Positions 1 to 8,954 of a stretch of 64,000 nt of DNA are shown in pieces. Each line of letters begins with the position of its first letter. Position 1 is the first letter of the stretch. A program made the translations under genes and the position numbers. This stretch comes from Allomuricauda ruestringensis DSM 13258 (GTDB lineage Bacteria; Bacteroidota; Bacteroidia; Flavobacteriales; Flavobacteriaceae): positions 1,499,501 to 1,563,500 of the forward strand of contig NC_015945.1 of assembly GCF_000224085.1 (NCBI RefSeq). Reading direction: 5' to 3'. Under the pieces are notes generated by a model. The model was not told the DNA's origin, searched no databases, and was given only the letters and a program-made list of their open reading frames with translations.

Positions 1-860
1 CAATTTTGTTATCATTCGGTGCTGTTATCGGTTATATAATAGAATCTGGACATTTTAAATTCTCAAGTGGCCCACAAGTAAATAGCGTATTGGTGACAGA
101 AAGGGTCTACTTGGCTTTTTTGGCAGTGATTTCCAGTGTTTTTTGTTTTAATGAAACTACAGAAGAGGAAAAGAAGGCCAAAAAAAGTTTGTATTTAGCT
201 ATTCTTTTGATCAATGTACTTTTTATCCTTATGGTGGCAGCTAGAATGGCCACGATTAGTTTAATAGTGATAGGTGTTTTCTACTTCATCTTCAAGAAAA
301 GATACAAACAGCTTTTATATTTTGGAGCTGCTGCTTTGGCACTGTTATTCGTTGCAATAATTTCAAACCCCAATTTAAAGAACAGGATTTTTTATGCAGA
401 TAAAAAGAAAAACTTTGTTGAAAAGGTACAGGCTTGGGAACCAAGGGTGGTTATTTGGGGGTGCACCTTTTCTTCGCTGTCAGATACGGACTTCAACTAT
501 TTATTCGGGTTTGCCTCAAGTAATGAAGTCCAGGGAAAATTATTGGAGTGTTATGATGAAAGCATCGAAAGAGAAGGAAAGAGAGATTATTTTCTTAGGG
601 AGAAATTTAACCCCCACAATCAATATTTTGATATACTGCTTTTGACTGGTTTTCTAGGGTTATTTCTTTTTGGAGGTATTTTTTTTGACCTTTTAAGATG
701 TAACAGACACAATTTTACCAATCTTGCCTTAATACTTTCATTTTTATTACTGGGATTGGTTGAGTGCTATTTACATAGACAGTTAGGAGTATATATATTT
801 GGGGTTTTATGTATAGTCGCACTCAAAAAAACAAAAAAGAACTATTTGACCGAAGAATAA
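1..860 (+). CDS. O-antigen ligase/polymerase-like membrane protein (5' truncated by window)
   Basis: About 284 residues of the C-terminal part of a polytopic membrane protein are visible. The reading frame is open to the left edge, so the real start lies outside the window and the TTG at position 6 is not a credible start. Several hydrophobic segments are followed by a periplasmic-type stretch and then the PHNQYFDILL segment just before a further membrane helix. This is the hallmark of the WaaL/Wzy_C family, which ligates or polymerises undecaprenyl-linked O-antigen units on the periplasmic face of the inner membrane. The stop overlaps the end of the convergent glycosyltransferase by 19 bases. 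Composition is AT-rich, as is common in surface-polysaccharide loci. Whether it is ligase or polymerase cannot be told from this fragment. Confidence 0.75.
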   Translation, partial: ILLSFGAVIGYIIESGHFKFSSGPQVNSVLVTERVYLAFLAVISSVFCFNETTEEEKKAKKSLYLAILLINVLFILMVAARMATISLIVIGVFYFIFKKRYKQLLYFGAAALALLFVAIISNPNLKNRIFYADKKKNFVEKVQAWEPRVVIWGCTFSSLSDTDFNYLFGFASSNEVQGKLLECYDESIEREGKRDYFLREKFNPHNQYFDILLLTGFLGLFLFGGIFFDLLRCNRHNFTNLALILSFLLLGLVECYLHRQLGVYIFGVLCIVALKKTKKNYLTEE

Positions 861-1918
861 ACCATTTCAAGCTCTTTAAAGTTTTTGTTTTGATCAAAAA
901 GCTCAACCACCCTTTCTCTTGAGTTTGTTTCCATCTTGTTTCTCAAACTCTTGTTTTGTATCAGTTGGAGAACAGCATTTTTAAAATCATCTAAACTAGA
1001 GCACAAAAAACCATTGTAACCATGCTCAACAGCATCTTTGTTTCCTATTACATCAGTGGCAATAATGGGCTTGCGTAAAGCCATTGCCTCCAAAATTGTA
1101 AAAGGCAAGCCCTCCCAAAGGGAGGTTTGAATAAAAACATCAAAGTCTTTGACCATTTGTATTACTTCTTGATTGGGTTTCCACCCAGTAATTATGATGT
1201 TTTTAGAGGTTAATTCATGCCTGAGCTCCCCATCTCCAACCCAAACAAACTGAATGCTCGGAAAGCACTTTGCAACCTTGTTGAACAATTGAGGATTTTT
1301 TTGGTTACTAAGCCTTCCTACAGAACCAATGGTTTGTACCTTTTGCGAAACTTTTGGTAAATCTCCAAAAGAATCTGGAACAATACCATTTCTTATCAAT
1401 TGGGAAGGTCCAATCTTTTTCGCCAAGTCGTATTCTGTATCGCCACAGGCAAGGGTTGTACCTCCTAACAAAACATTGGCATACTTTTCAATAAAGAAAA
1501 AGGACTTTTGTTTTAAAGGACTTATGTCTTGCCTTACAAAGGCATACCCATTAGGGGTATAGAATATTTCTGCTTTGTTGTACATTCTCCCCGCAATTCT
1601 CCCTATTATTCCAGCTTTGGAGGAATGTAAGTGTATTACGTCAGGTCTTATTGATTTAATTGTTTTATGAATTTGTACCAAAGCACTAAAGTCTTTCAAG
1701 GGAGAAATGCTCCGCTGCATTGCTATGGGATAAAGGAAGGCCGTATTTTTAAAATCACCTTCTATTTTTTCAAGACTTGTTCCTTCTCTACTCGGACTAT
1801 ATATAACGTGTTGTTCAAATTTGGCGTTTCCTTCAAAAAAATGACAAATGTCTTTGATATATTTATAAACACCAGCAACAAAAGGCTCAGAAATATGTAA
1901 AACTTTAATTTTGCTCAT
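842..1918 (-). CDS. Glycosyltransferase family 4 (GT-B fold)
   Basis: This 358-residue protein has the two-lobed layout of GT4 enzymes. The N-terminal lobe opens with KVLHISEPFVAGV and carries an IHLHSSKAGIIGR segment that resembles the acceptor-side region. The C-terminal lobe carries the nucleotide-sugar binding E-x7-E motif in WEGLPFTILEAMA, preceded by GSVGRLSNQKNP. It is predicted to add one sugar to a lipid-linked O-antigen or exopolysaccharide repeat unit at the cytoplasmic membrane face. It runs opposite to the ligase-like gene and to the sugar transferase, so it is probably transcribed alone from the 1919-2039 spacer. Donor and acceptor sugars are unknown. Confidence 0.85.
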   Translation of the reverse strand: MSKIKVLHISEPFVAGVYKYIKDICHFFEGNAKFEQHVIYSPSREGTSLEKIEGDFKNTAFLYPIAMQRSISPLKDFSALVQIHKTIKSIRPDVIHLHSSKAGIIGRIAGRMYNKAEIFYTPNGYAFVRQDISPLKQKSFFFIEKYANVLLGGTTLACGDTEYDLAKKIGPSQLIRNGIVPDSFGDLPKVSQKVQTIGSVGRLSNQKNPQLFNKVAKCFPSIQFVWVGDGELRHELTSKNIIITGWKPNQEVIQMVKDFDVFIQTSLWEGLPFTILEAMALRKPIIATDVIGNKDAVEHGYNGFLCSSLDDFKNAVLQLIQNKSLRNKMETNSRERVVELFDQNKNFKELEMVYSSVK

Positions 1919-1975
1919 AGGAATATAAAAAATGTTAAAGGGTTGAGAAGGACAAATAGGGTTTGAATTTAATTA

Positions 1976-2008
1976 TTGCAATGATAAGAATTAAAAAAAC
2001 TACTTTTG
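1976..2008 (+). promoter_or_regulatory. Bacteroidota-type promoter of the sugar transferase gene
   Basis: TACTTTTG at 2001-2008 matches the -7 consensus TAnnTTTG exactly. A TTG at 1976-1978 lies 22 bases upstream, near the expected position of the -33 element. The inferred start of transcription lies about 25 bases before the ATG at 2040. An AGAGGA stretch at about 2025-2030 could act as a weak ribosome binding site. Confidence 0.5.
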
Positions 2009-2039
2009 TTCCCTGTTTTCAAAAAGAGGAATGTAAAAC

Positions 2040-3392
2040 ATGGCCAAAAACATAAGCAGAAAAACGGTGTTCGGGTATTTAGCATCTTATCTCTTGGATT
2101 TGATAATAATAAATATTCTTGCATATTATCTGCCAATTCAATTCAAGTACCCCATCCTATTCCATAGTTATATTTCTTTGTCATGGGTAATAATCGCCTA
2201 TAAAATAGATTTTTATGAGATTCACAGATATAACAAAGCCATATACATCTTAGGACTCTTAGTTAAACAGTTCCCGTTTTTTTTCATTACTCTTTATGCC
2301 TTTATTGGGTTTTTTAAGCAATACATCATAAGCCGTATAAATCTGGGTCTCTTTTTTATTGCGGTCTTTTTGGTCATAGGTGCAATTAAATTTATTAAAT
2401 ATCTTTATTTAAGGAATTATTGGAGAAGGGCGAAAACAGGGCTTGTAAAAGCAATAATAATTGGTAATAATGCTAAAACAGTACAGTTGAGCGAAGCCTT
2501 GGACAAGGAGAAGGGATATGGGTATAAACTTGTCAACCAATTTTCGCCAAAACAAAAAAATTTTAAAATTGAAGACTGTTTCTCTTTTGTTGTTGAAAAC
2601 AACATTGACGAGATATTTTGTTCCATCAAGGAATTAAGTGATAGTCAGGTTTCATCTCTCATCGATTTTTCGGATAAGAATTTTGTGGTCGTAAAGTTTG
2701 TTCCAGACAATAAGAGAATCTTCTCCAAAAAATTGAATTTTGAATATTTCGGATATCTTCCAATCCTATCATTGAAAGAAAACCCATTAACAAATAAAAT
2801 CAATTACTTAACCAAAAGAGGGTTTGATATTGTTTTCTCTTTATTTGTAATTGTTTTTTTACTGTCATGGTTTACCCCATTAATGGCAATTATTATAAGG
2901 CTGGAATCAAAAGGGCCTATATTTTTTAGACAATATAGAAAGGGAAGTGATTTTAATCTGTTTGCCTGTTATAAGTTTCGATCTATGGCAATGAATAAGC
3001 AAAGCGATCAGCAGCAAGCTACCAAAAATGATATGAGGATCACAAGGGTCGGAAAGTTCATCCGTAAAACAAGTATTGACGAATTACCCCAATTTTATAA
3101 TGTTTTGATGGGCAACATGTCTGTTGTAGGGCCCAGGCCACTATTGATACAACATACGAACGACTATATGGACAAAGTAAGCAGGTTTATGGTTAGACAT
3201 CATGTTAAACCAGGGATAACAGGTTTGGCACAAGTAAAAGGATATAGGGGTGAAATTGAACAAGACCTGGATATGGTAAATAGGGTGCGGTTTGATGTTT
3301 TTTATGTTGAAAACTGGTCTTTGCTATTAGATTTTAAAATTATAGTCCAGACAGTCATAAATGTTATAAAAGGAGAGGAAAAAGCGTATTGA
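2040..3392 (+). CDS. Exopolysaccharide polyprenyl glycosylphosphotransferase (WcaJ/WbaP-like)
   Basis: This 450-residue protein has the full-length architecture of bacterial initiating sugar-phosphate transferases. About four N-terminal membrane helices fill residues 10-120, a Rossmann-like CoA-binding-type domain starts near IIIGNN at about residue 140, one further helix lies near residues 265-285, and the catalytic bacterial sugar transferase domain fills the rest. The catalytic part shows KRGFDI, SKGPIFFRQYRKG, YKFRSM, TRVGKFIRKTSIDELPQ and GNMSVVGPRP. Such enzymes move hexose-1-phosphate from a UDP-sugar to undecaprenyl phosphate, the first step of repeat-unit assembly. The downstream UDP-xylose synthase and upstream ligase fit a surface-polysaccharide locus. 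The sugar used is not predictable. Confidence 0.9.
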   Translation: MAKNISRKTVFGYLASYLLDLIIINILAYYLPIQFKYPILFHSYISLSWVIIAYKIDFYEIHRYNKAIYILGLLVKQFPFFFITLYAFIGFFKQYIISRINLGLFFIAVFLVIGAIKFIKYLYLRNYWRRAKTGLVKAIIIGNNAKTVQLSEALDKEKGYGYKLVNQFSPKQKNFKIEDCFSFVVENNIDEIFCSIKELSDSQVSSLIDFSDKNFVVVKFVPDNKRIFSKKLNFEYFGYLPILSLKENPLTNKINYLTKRGFDIVFSLFVIVFLLSWFTPLMAIIIRLESKGPIFFRQYRKGSDFNLFACYKFRSMAMNKQSDQQQATKNDMRITRVGKFIRKTSIDELPQFYNVLMGNMSVVGPRPLLIQHTNDYMDKVSRFMVRHHVKPGITGLAQVKGYRGEIEQDLDMVNRVRFDVFYVENWSLLLDFKIIVQTVINVIKGEEKAY

Positions 3393-3490
3393 ACCGAAAA
3401 ATTCCTGCAACTCGCCTAGAAAAGTTTTTATTCCGTGTTCGGATAGGCTATGTTTGTAAAGTTGAAGATTCCAATTGACATAAAAAATAA

Positions 3491-4477
3491 ATGAAAAGAA
3501 CTCTTATTACCGGAGCAGCAGGTTTTCTTGGTTCCCACCTATGTGACAGATTTATTGCAGAAGGGCACGAGGTTATTGCAATGGACAACCTTATTACCGG
3601 AGACCTTAAAAACATAGAACACTTATTCCCTTTGGAACGCTTTAAGTTCTATAATCACGATGTAACCAACTTTGTGCACGTGCCGGGAAATTTGGATTAT
3701 ATCCTTCATTTTGCTTCACCAGCAAGCCCTATCGATTATTTAAAGATTCCCATTCAAACGCTAAAAGTAGGGGCGTTGGGAACCCACAACTTGTTGGGTC
3801 TTGCCAAGGAAAAGAACGCTCGTTTCATGATAGCCTCTACATCGGAAATATATGGTGATCCCTTGGTACACCCACAAACCGAGGAGTACTACGGTAACGT
3901 AAACACCATAGGCCCAAGAGGTGTATACGATGAGGCCAAACGCTTTCAAGAATCCATCACCATGGCCTATCACCGTTTCCATGGGTTGGACACAAGAATT
4001 GTACGGATATTCAACACCTACGGCCCTCGAATGCGACTGAACGATGGTCGTGTAATCCCAGCTTTTATGGGACAAGCACTTCGTGGTGAGGACTTGACCG
4101 TTTTTGGAGATGGTTCCCAAACCCGTTCTTTCTGTTTTGTTGATGATGAAATCGAAGGAATCTATCGCTTATTGATGAGCGACTACACGCTTCCAGTGAA
4201 CATTGGTAACCCCAATGAAATTACCATTAAAGATTTTGCAGAGGAAATCATTAAGCTAACAGGCACCGACCAAAAAATTATTTATAAGCCATTACCTAAG
4301 GATGACCCAATGCAGCGTCAACCCGATATCACCAAAGCAAAAGAAATTTTGGGATGGGAACCTAAAGTGGGACGCGAAGAGGGCATGCGCAAAACGTTTG
4401 AATTTTTCAAAGGGTTATCTAAAGAAGAACTCAAAAAAACGGAACACAGGGACTTTTCAAACCATAACAAAAAGTAA
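3491..4477 (+). CDS. UDP-glucuronate decarboxylase (UDP-xylose synthase), extended SDR
   Basis: The 328-residue protein opens with the NAD-binding [11 protein letters not shown] glycine-rich loop at residues 6-16. It carries the substrate-side TSEIYGDP segment and the catalytic YDEAK (Tyr-x3-Lys) near residue 150, followed by [10 protein letters not shown] and the [12 protein letters not shown] segment. These are characteristic of UXS, which oxidises UDP-glucuronate at C4, decarboxylates it and reduces the intermediate to UDP-xylose in the cytoplasm. dTDP-glucose dehydratases share the fold but usually have a different substrate loop. The gene lies 98 bases downstream of the sugar transferase on the same strand and probably supplies an activated sugar to the same polysaccharide. 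A short charged C-terminal tail extends past the usual end. Confidence 0.88.
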   Translation: MKRTLITGAAGFLGSHLCDRFIAEGHEVIAMDNLITGDLKNIEHLFPLERFKFYNHDVTNFVHVPGNLDYILHFASPASPIDYLKIPIQTLKVGALGTHNLLGLAKEKNARFMIASTSEIYGDPLVHPQTEEYYGNVNTIGPRGVYDEAKRFQESITMAYHRFHGLDTRIVRIFNTYGPRMRLNDGRVIPAFMGQALRGEDLTVFGDGSQTRSFCFVDDEIEGIYRLLMSDYTLPVNIGNPNEITIKDFAEEIIKLTGTDQKIIYKPLPKDDPMQRQPDITKAKEILGWEPKVGREEGMRKTFEFFKGLSKEELKKTEHRDFSNHNKK

Positions 4478-4483
4478 TTTTTC

Positions 4484-4563
4484 TGTCATTTCGAAACGAG
4501 GAGCGAAGCGACGATTGAGAAATCTGACTTATTGTAGATTTTCCGCATACGCTGTAAATGACA
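4484..4563. repeat. Palindromic intergenic repeat (TGTCATTT...AAATGACA)
   Basis: The spacer after the UXS gene starts with TGTCATTT at 4484-4491 and ends with the exact reverse complement AAATGACA at 4556-4563. Between them are an internal GAGAAATCT and its partial complement AGATTTTCC, so the 80 bases can fold into a long hairpin. No open reading frame fits. Its shape is that of short dispersed hairpin repeats. A diverged relative may lie at 56497-56576. Confidence 0.5.
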
Positions 4564-4663
4564 ACTGCTCTCTATAATGGCTTAGTGGTATTCGTGAAAT
4601 TTGTGTCAACCAGAGAGTCTCAGATCATTTTCAAATAAGCCCCAAATTATATTTGAATTGAGT

Positions 4664-4671
4664 TATTTTTG
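4664..4671 (+). promoter_or_regulatory. Candidate -7 box of purD
   Basis: TATTTTTG at 4664-4671 matches TAnnTTTG and ends 14 bases before the purD ATG. A second match, TATATTTG, lies at 4648-4655. Neither has a clearly spaced -33 TTTG element, so assignment to the gene rests on position alone. Confidence 0.35.
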
Positions 4672-4685
4672 CCAAAACTTAAATC

Positions 4686-5957
4686 ATGAACATCCTGGTC
4701 CTGGGTTCTGGTGGTCGCGAACATGCCATTTCCCTTAAAATTTCACAAAGCCCCAAAACATCCAAACTATTTGTAGCGCCCGGCAATGCGGGAACTTCCC
4801 AAATCGCCACAAATGTTGAGGTAGGTGTCAACGATTTTGAAGCCATTAAAGCATTGGTGTTGAAAGAAAGCATCAATTTGGTGGTAGTGGGACCAGAAGA
4901 CCCTTTGGTTAATGGTGTGCACGATTTTTTCTTGAATGATGAAGCACTAAAATCCGTTCCTGTAATCGGACCAGAGAAAGCAGCAGCAGAACTCGAAGGA
5001 AGCAAGGAATTTGCCAAAGAGTTTATGATGCGGCACAACATTCCAACAGCAGCCTACCAAAGTTTTACCAGCGAGACCCTGGAAGAAGGGTATAGCTTTT
5101 TGGAAACCCTAAAACCACCCTACGTGCTCAAAGCCGATGGTCTGGCGGCAGGGAAAGGCGTATTGATTCTTCGGGATTTGCAAGAGGCCAAGGACGAGTT
5201 AAAGTCCATGCTGGTGGATTCCAAATTCGGTAACGCAAGTGCCACGGTGGTCATCGAGGAATTCTTGGACGGCATTGAACTGAGCTGTTTTGTACTTACT
5301 GATGGCACCAACTATAAAATTCTTCCAACAGCCAAGGACTACAAAAGAATAGGTGAGGGCGATACAGGTCTCAATACAGGAGGCATGGGGGCCATTTCCC
5401 CGGTTCCATTTGCTGATTCCATCTTCATGGACAAGATAGAGCGTCAAATTGTAAAACCTACCGTAGACGGCCTTAAAACCGATAATCTGCCCTATGTCGG
5501 TTTTATTTTTATTGGTTTGATAAAAGTTGGTGAAGAACCCAAGGTAATTGAGTATAACGTTAGAATGGGCGATCCGGAGACCGAAGTAGTCATCCCAAGA
5601 CTGAAAACGGATTTGGTCGAGGTGCTTATGGCCATGGCCAATGGAACTTTGGACCAAGTAGACCTTCAAATTGACGAAAGGGCGGCAACAACCGTTATGG
5701 CAGTATCCGGCGGTTATCCTGAGGCTTATGAGAAAGGCAAGGAAATATCGGGAACCGAAACCATTGAAGATTCCATTGTGTTCCACGCAGGCACAAAACT
5801 GTCCAACGGAAAAGTTGTAACCAATGGGGGACGCGTAATAGCGGTTACTTCCTTCGGAAAAGACTTTAAGGAAGCACTACAGAAATCCTATCAAAATATG
5901 GAAAAGCTCCATTTTGATGGAATGTATTACCGAAAGGATTTAGGGTTTGATTTATAG
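4686..5957 (+). CDS. purD: Phosphoribosylamine-glycine ligase (GARS)
   Basis: The 423-residue protein has the standard length and order of PurD. The N-terminal GARS domain begins MNILVLGSGGREHAI. The ATP-grasp core includes KADGLAAGKGV near residues 150-160, IEEFLDG and the metal-binding VIEYNVRMGDPETE near residue 290. The C-terminal domain follows. The enzyme joins 5-phosphoribosylamine and glycine with ATP to make GAR in the second step of purine synthesis, in the cytoplasm. It is not next to other pur genes here. Two small envelope genes and a DUF4254/GT9 pair follow. Confidence 0.96.
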   Translation: MNILVLGSGGREHAISLKISQSPKTSKLFVAPGNAGTSQIATNVEVGVNDFEAIKALVLKESINLVVVGPEDPLVNGVHDFFLNDEALKSVPVIGPEKAAAELEGSKEFAKEFMMRHNIPTAAYQSFTSETLEEGYSFLETLKPPYVLKADGLAAGKGVLILRDLQEAKDELKSMLVDSKFGNASATVVIEEFLDGIELSCFVLTDGTNYKILPTAKDYKRIGEGDTGLNTGGMGAISPVPFADSIFMDKIERQIVKPTVDGLKTDNLPYVGFIFIGLIKVGEEPKVIEYNVRMGDPETEVVIPRLKTDLVEVLMAMANGTLDQVDLQIDERAATTVMAVSGGYPEAYEKGKEISGTETIEDSIVFHAGTKLSNGKVVTNGGRVIAVTSFGKDFKEALQKSYQNMEKLHFDGMYYRKDLGFDL

Positions 5958-6173
5958 GTAGGAGTGGGAGCTGATGCTCTTGTCTTCCTCACCATTATCG
6001 TTGAATATTTTCAACTGGCCCATCCAATAAACGGCGGCTATCAAACCAATAACAAAGAAAATCCAGTTAATGGTATTGGAACCCCACCAGCTGTCCATAA
6101 AGCGGAAAAAATCCAATGGTGCGAAAAGGTAGTTTACAAATAAGTCTTCTATACCGTAAAAAAACTTGCTCAT
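5952..6173 (-). CDS. Small membrane protein, DUF6341-like
   Basis: This 73-residue protein begins MSKFFYGIEDLFVNYLFAPL and has one clear membrane helix around residues 34-52 (NWIFFVIGLIAAVYWMG), followed by a short charged tail. It resembles the small flavobacterial DUF6341 proteins, an assignment made from memory of the family. The last six bases overlap the end of convergent purD. It diverges from the DUF6427-like gene that starts 39 bases from its own start. Function is unknown; the short divergent spacer suggests shared control with that neighbour. Confidence 0.6.
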   Translation of the reverse strand: MSKFFYGIEDLFVNYLFAPLDFFRFMDSWWGSNTINWIFFVIGLIAAVYWMGQLKIFNDNGEEDKSISSHSYL

Positions 6174-6212
6174 GTTGGCTATATTTACTTTACAAAAGTA
6201 GCAAAAGATAAG

Positions 6213-7142
6213 ATGATTTCAAGCTTTTTCGGAAAAACTAAACCCATAAATTACATTGTTCTTGCCATCATTTTGTTTCTTTTTTACTTCACCAACGTTT
6301 TTTTTCAGCACGGGGAACAAAGAATAAATGAGGTTATTACTTTGGAAATCTTGTTGTTCGCGGCCTTGTTGTTGTCTATTTTTATTATCAACCAGATTGT
6401 AAGGACCGAAAAGGCAACGGAATCCAATTCCTATGCCATGGTCTTTTTTGTGCTTTTGATTGTTACATTTTCCGATGAACTTGTGCTTCAAAATGTGATT
6501 TTCGCCAACTTTTTTTTGCTTTTGGCATTTTGGAGGATACTGTCCATCAAATCCATAAGAAATGTAAAGCACAAGATTTTTGATGCCTCCCTATTGATTG
6601 CCCTTGCAAGTTTATTTTACGATTGGTCCCTTGCATTTATGCTTCTTGTCTTTTTTGTAATTGGTGCGTATGACCGTAAAACTTTCAAGAATTGGCTGGT
6701 TCCCTTTATAGGTATGGGCACCATATTTATATTGACGTTCACCGTTTTAAAATTGAAAGGGTCTTTGGATTTTTTTGAAGAGCACTATCAGTTCTCATTG
6801 GGTCTTTTTACCACCAAATCATTCTTTCAGGTGCTGAACATAAAAACCTTGGTTTACCTTATTTTAACGATTATCGTCTCCGTTTTGGTGTTTGTACGAC
6901 TGCGAAATGTAAGTGGGGGCAAATTGCTTTTGCTCAGGATAGTATTCATGATCTTTGTTTTGGGAACGGGCATTATTCTTTTTACCCCGGCCGATGCTTC
7001 TCCCGTATTGATTACTTTTTTCCCCGCAGCCGTTTTTTTTACCAACTATTTCGAGGGTATAAAAAAGCGTCGGCTTCAAGAGGTGGTTTTAATCCTCACC
7101 ATGGTCGTGGCTTGCTCGCTTTTTGCCATTCATCTTAACTAA
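6213..7142 (+). CDS. DUF6427-like polytopic membrane protein
   Basis: The 309-residue protein is almost entirely hydrophobic, with roughly ten predicted inner-membrane helices separated by very short loops. There is no signal peptide or soluble domain. It begins MISSFFGKTKPINYIVLAI and resembles the flavobacterial DUF6427 family by overall pattern. It lies between purD and DUF4254/GT9, both of which start shortly downstream on the same strand. Its biochemical role is unknown. A link to envelope glycan synthesis is inference from its neighbours. Confidence 0.6.
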   Translation: MISSFFGKTKPINYIVLAIILFLFYFTNVFFQHGEQRINEVITLEILLFAALLLSIFIINQIVRTEKATESNSYAMVFFVLLIVTFSDELVLQNVIFANFFLLLAFWRILSIKSIRNVKHKIFDASLLIALASLFYDWSLAFMLLVFFVIGAYDRKTFKNWLVPFIGMGTIFILTFTVLKLKGSLDFFEEHYQFSLGLFTTKSFFQVLNIKTLVYLILTIIVSVLVFVRLRNVSGGKLLLLRIVFMIFVLGTGIILFTPADASPVLITFFPAAVFFTNYFEGIKKRRLQEVVLILTMVVACSLFAIHLN

Positions 7143-7184
7143 TTATGCCATAAAGCAATATCTTTGAACAAATTTATTTGAATT

Positions 7185-7790
7185 ATGTTCAGCGATTTTG
7201 CCTTCAAGATATTTCAGGAAAGTATAGATGCCTATCACATTAAGGACGATGTGTACCAAGAGTTTTCCAACCCTTATCCAAAGGATAAAGTAGAGCACTT
7301 GCTTTATAGAAAAAACTGGATCGATACGGTACAATGGCATTATGAAGATATTATCCGCGACCCAGAGATTGACCCGGTGGCTGCGCTGGACCTCAAACGG
7401 AAAATCGATGCCAGCAACCAAAACCGTACGGATTTGGTGGAATATATCGATAGCTATTTTTTAAATAAATACCAGTCGGTACAAGTAAAGGATGGCGCCA
7501 CTATCAACACCGAGAGTCCTGCATGGGCAATTGACCGACTTTCCATTTTGGCATTGAAAATCTATCATATGCAGGAAGAGGTGAACCGAGCGGATGCCTC
7601 ACCGGAACACATCCAAAAATGTAGCGATAAACTTGCCGTGCTTTTGGAGCAGAAAAAAGATCTTTCCACAGCCATTGACCAATTATTGGCCGACATCGAA
7701 GCTGGAAACAAGTACATGAAAGTCTACAAACAGATGAAAATGTACAACGACGATGAACTAAATCCTGTACTTCGTGGGCAAAAAGGGTAA
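7185..7790 (+). CDS. DUF4254 domain protein
   Basis: The 201-residue soluble protein is mostly alpha-helical, with WHYEDIIRDPEI near residue 47 and the segment DRLSILALKIYHMQEE near residue 112. The latter matches the DUF4254 family. Its 3' end overlaps the start of the GT9 gene by 17 bases (7774-7790), so the two are very probably co-translated. DUF4254 genes commonly accompany LPS-type glycosyltransferases, so a role in lipopolysaccharide core assembly is likely but unproven. No catalytic motif can be named. Confidence 0.75.
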   Translation: MFSDFAFKIFQESIDAYHIKDDVYQEFSNPYPKDKVEHLLYRKNWIDTVQWHYEDIIRDPEIDPVAALDLKRKIDASNQNRTDLVEYIDSYFLNKYQSVQVKDGATINTESPAWAIDRLSILALKIYHMQEEVNRADASPEHIQKCSDKLAVLLEQKKDLSTAIDQLLADIEAGNKYMKVYKQMKMYNDDELNPVLRGQKG

Positions 7791-8835
7791 AAACACCCAT
7801 GTTTTATTGATTCGTTTATCGGCGATGGGAGATGTGGCGATGACCGTTCCCGTAATCCGGGTACTTACGGAGAAATACCCGGAAATACAACTTACCGTAC
7901 TTACCAAAAAACCGTTCATATCAATTTTTAATGGGTTGGAGAACGTTCAGGTAAAAGAAGCCGATGTTAAAAAACGGCACAAAGGCCTTATTGGGCTTTG
8001 GCGATTGTACCAAGAACTAAAACCTTTAAAATTTAATGCCGTTGCCGACTTGCATAACGTGTTGCGAAGTCGTGTGCTCAAAAAGTATTTTGCCTTGGAA
8101 AGTATTCCATTTGCTCAGATTGACAAGGGTCGAAAGGACAAAAAAGCACTCACCCGCTCCAAGAATAAAGTTTTTCAGCAATTAAAGAGCACCCACCAAC
8201 GATATGCCGATGTTTTTGCCGAACTCGGTTTTCCTATTGATTTATCCTATGCCAAACCATTGGAACGTGTTCAACTCTCAGAGAAAGTATTGGAACTTGT
8301 GCAGCAGGGCACCAAAAAATGGGTAGGGATAGCACCTTTTGCCGCCCACGAAGGCAAAATGTATCCGTTGAAACACATGGAAGAGATAATAAAAACCCTT
8401 AACAATACCGATAAGTATAAAATATTGTTGTTTGGAGGCGGTACCAAAGAAGTGGAGGTGCTGGAACAGCTTGCAGCTACCTACAAAAATACCTTGTGCA
8501 TGGCGGGCAAGTTGAACCTATCCGAAGAATTGCAACTCATTTCCAATTTGGATGTCATGTTGTCCATGGATAGCGGTAATGCACACATGGCCGCCAACTA
8601 TGGCATTCCAGTAGTGACCCTTTGGGGTGTTACCCACCCTTATGCCGGTTTTTATCCGTTTGGGCAGCCTTTGGAAAACGCACTTATGGCCGACCGCGAA
8701 ACCTATCCTTTGATTCCAACCTCGGTATATGGCAACAAAGTACCCGAAGGCTACGAGAATATCATGAAAACCATTCAGCCCCAAAAGGTTTTGGAAAAGT
8801 TGGTGGGGGTTTTAGAACCATCCGTCAATTCATAA
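7774..8835 (+). CDS. Glycosyltransferase family 9 (heptosyltransferase-like)
   Basis: This 353-residue GT-B protein starts at a GTG inside the DUF4254 gene. The N-terminal VLLIRLSAMGDVAMTVPVIR segment is the signature of ADP-heptose:LPS heptosyltransferases. The C-terminal lobe has ILLFGGGTKE and the nucleotide-binding region MLSMDSGNAHMAANYGIPVVTLWG, in which DSGNAHMAA is typical of GT9. It is predicted to transfer heptose or a similar sugar to lipid A core on the cytoplasmic side of the inner membrane. The translational overlap with DUF4254 suggests a joint function. Confidence 0.88.
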   Translation: MGKKGKNTHVLLIRLSAMGDVAMTVPVIRVLTEKYPEIQLTVLTKKPFISIFNGLENVQVKEADVKKRHKGLIGLWRLYQELKPLKFNAVADLHNVLRSRVLKKYFALESIPFAQIDKGRKDKKALTRSKNKVFQQLKSTHQRYADVFAELGFPIDLSYAKPLERVQLSEKVLELVQQGTKKWVGIAPFAAHEGKMYPLKHMEEIIKTLNNTDKYKILLFGGGTKEVEVLEQLAATYKNTLCMAGKLNLSEELQLISNLDVMLSMDSGNAHMAANYGIPVVTLWGVTHPYAGFYPFGQPLENALMADRETYPLIPTSVYGNKVPEGYENIMKTIQPQKVLEKLVGVLEPSVNS

Positions 8836-8847
8836 GAGGTATTCATG

Positions 8848-8868
8848 GATCATTGAGTACCAATGATC
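8848..8868 (+). other. Hairpin downstream of the GT9 gene
   Basis: GATCATTG at 8848-8855 and CAATGATC at 8861-8868 form a perfect 8-bp inverted repeat with a 5-base loop, beginning 13 bases after the GT9 stop. No U-rich tract follows, so it is a weak candidate for an intrinsic terminator and could instead stabilise the mRNA end. Confidence 0.35.
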
Positions 8869-8954
8869 AAGTCTATGTTGTTCATTGCCTCTAAATCTAC
8901 CATCTTTAAGTATTGAAAGCTAAAGAGCATATCAAGCTCCATTTGGAAATATAA

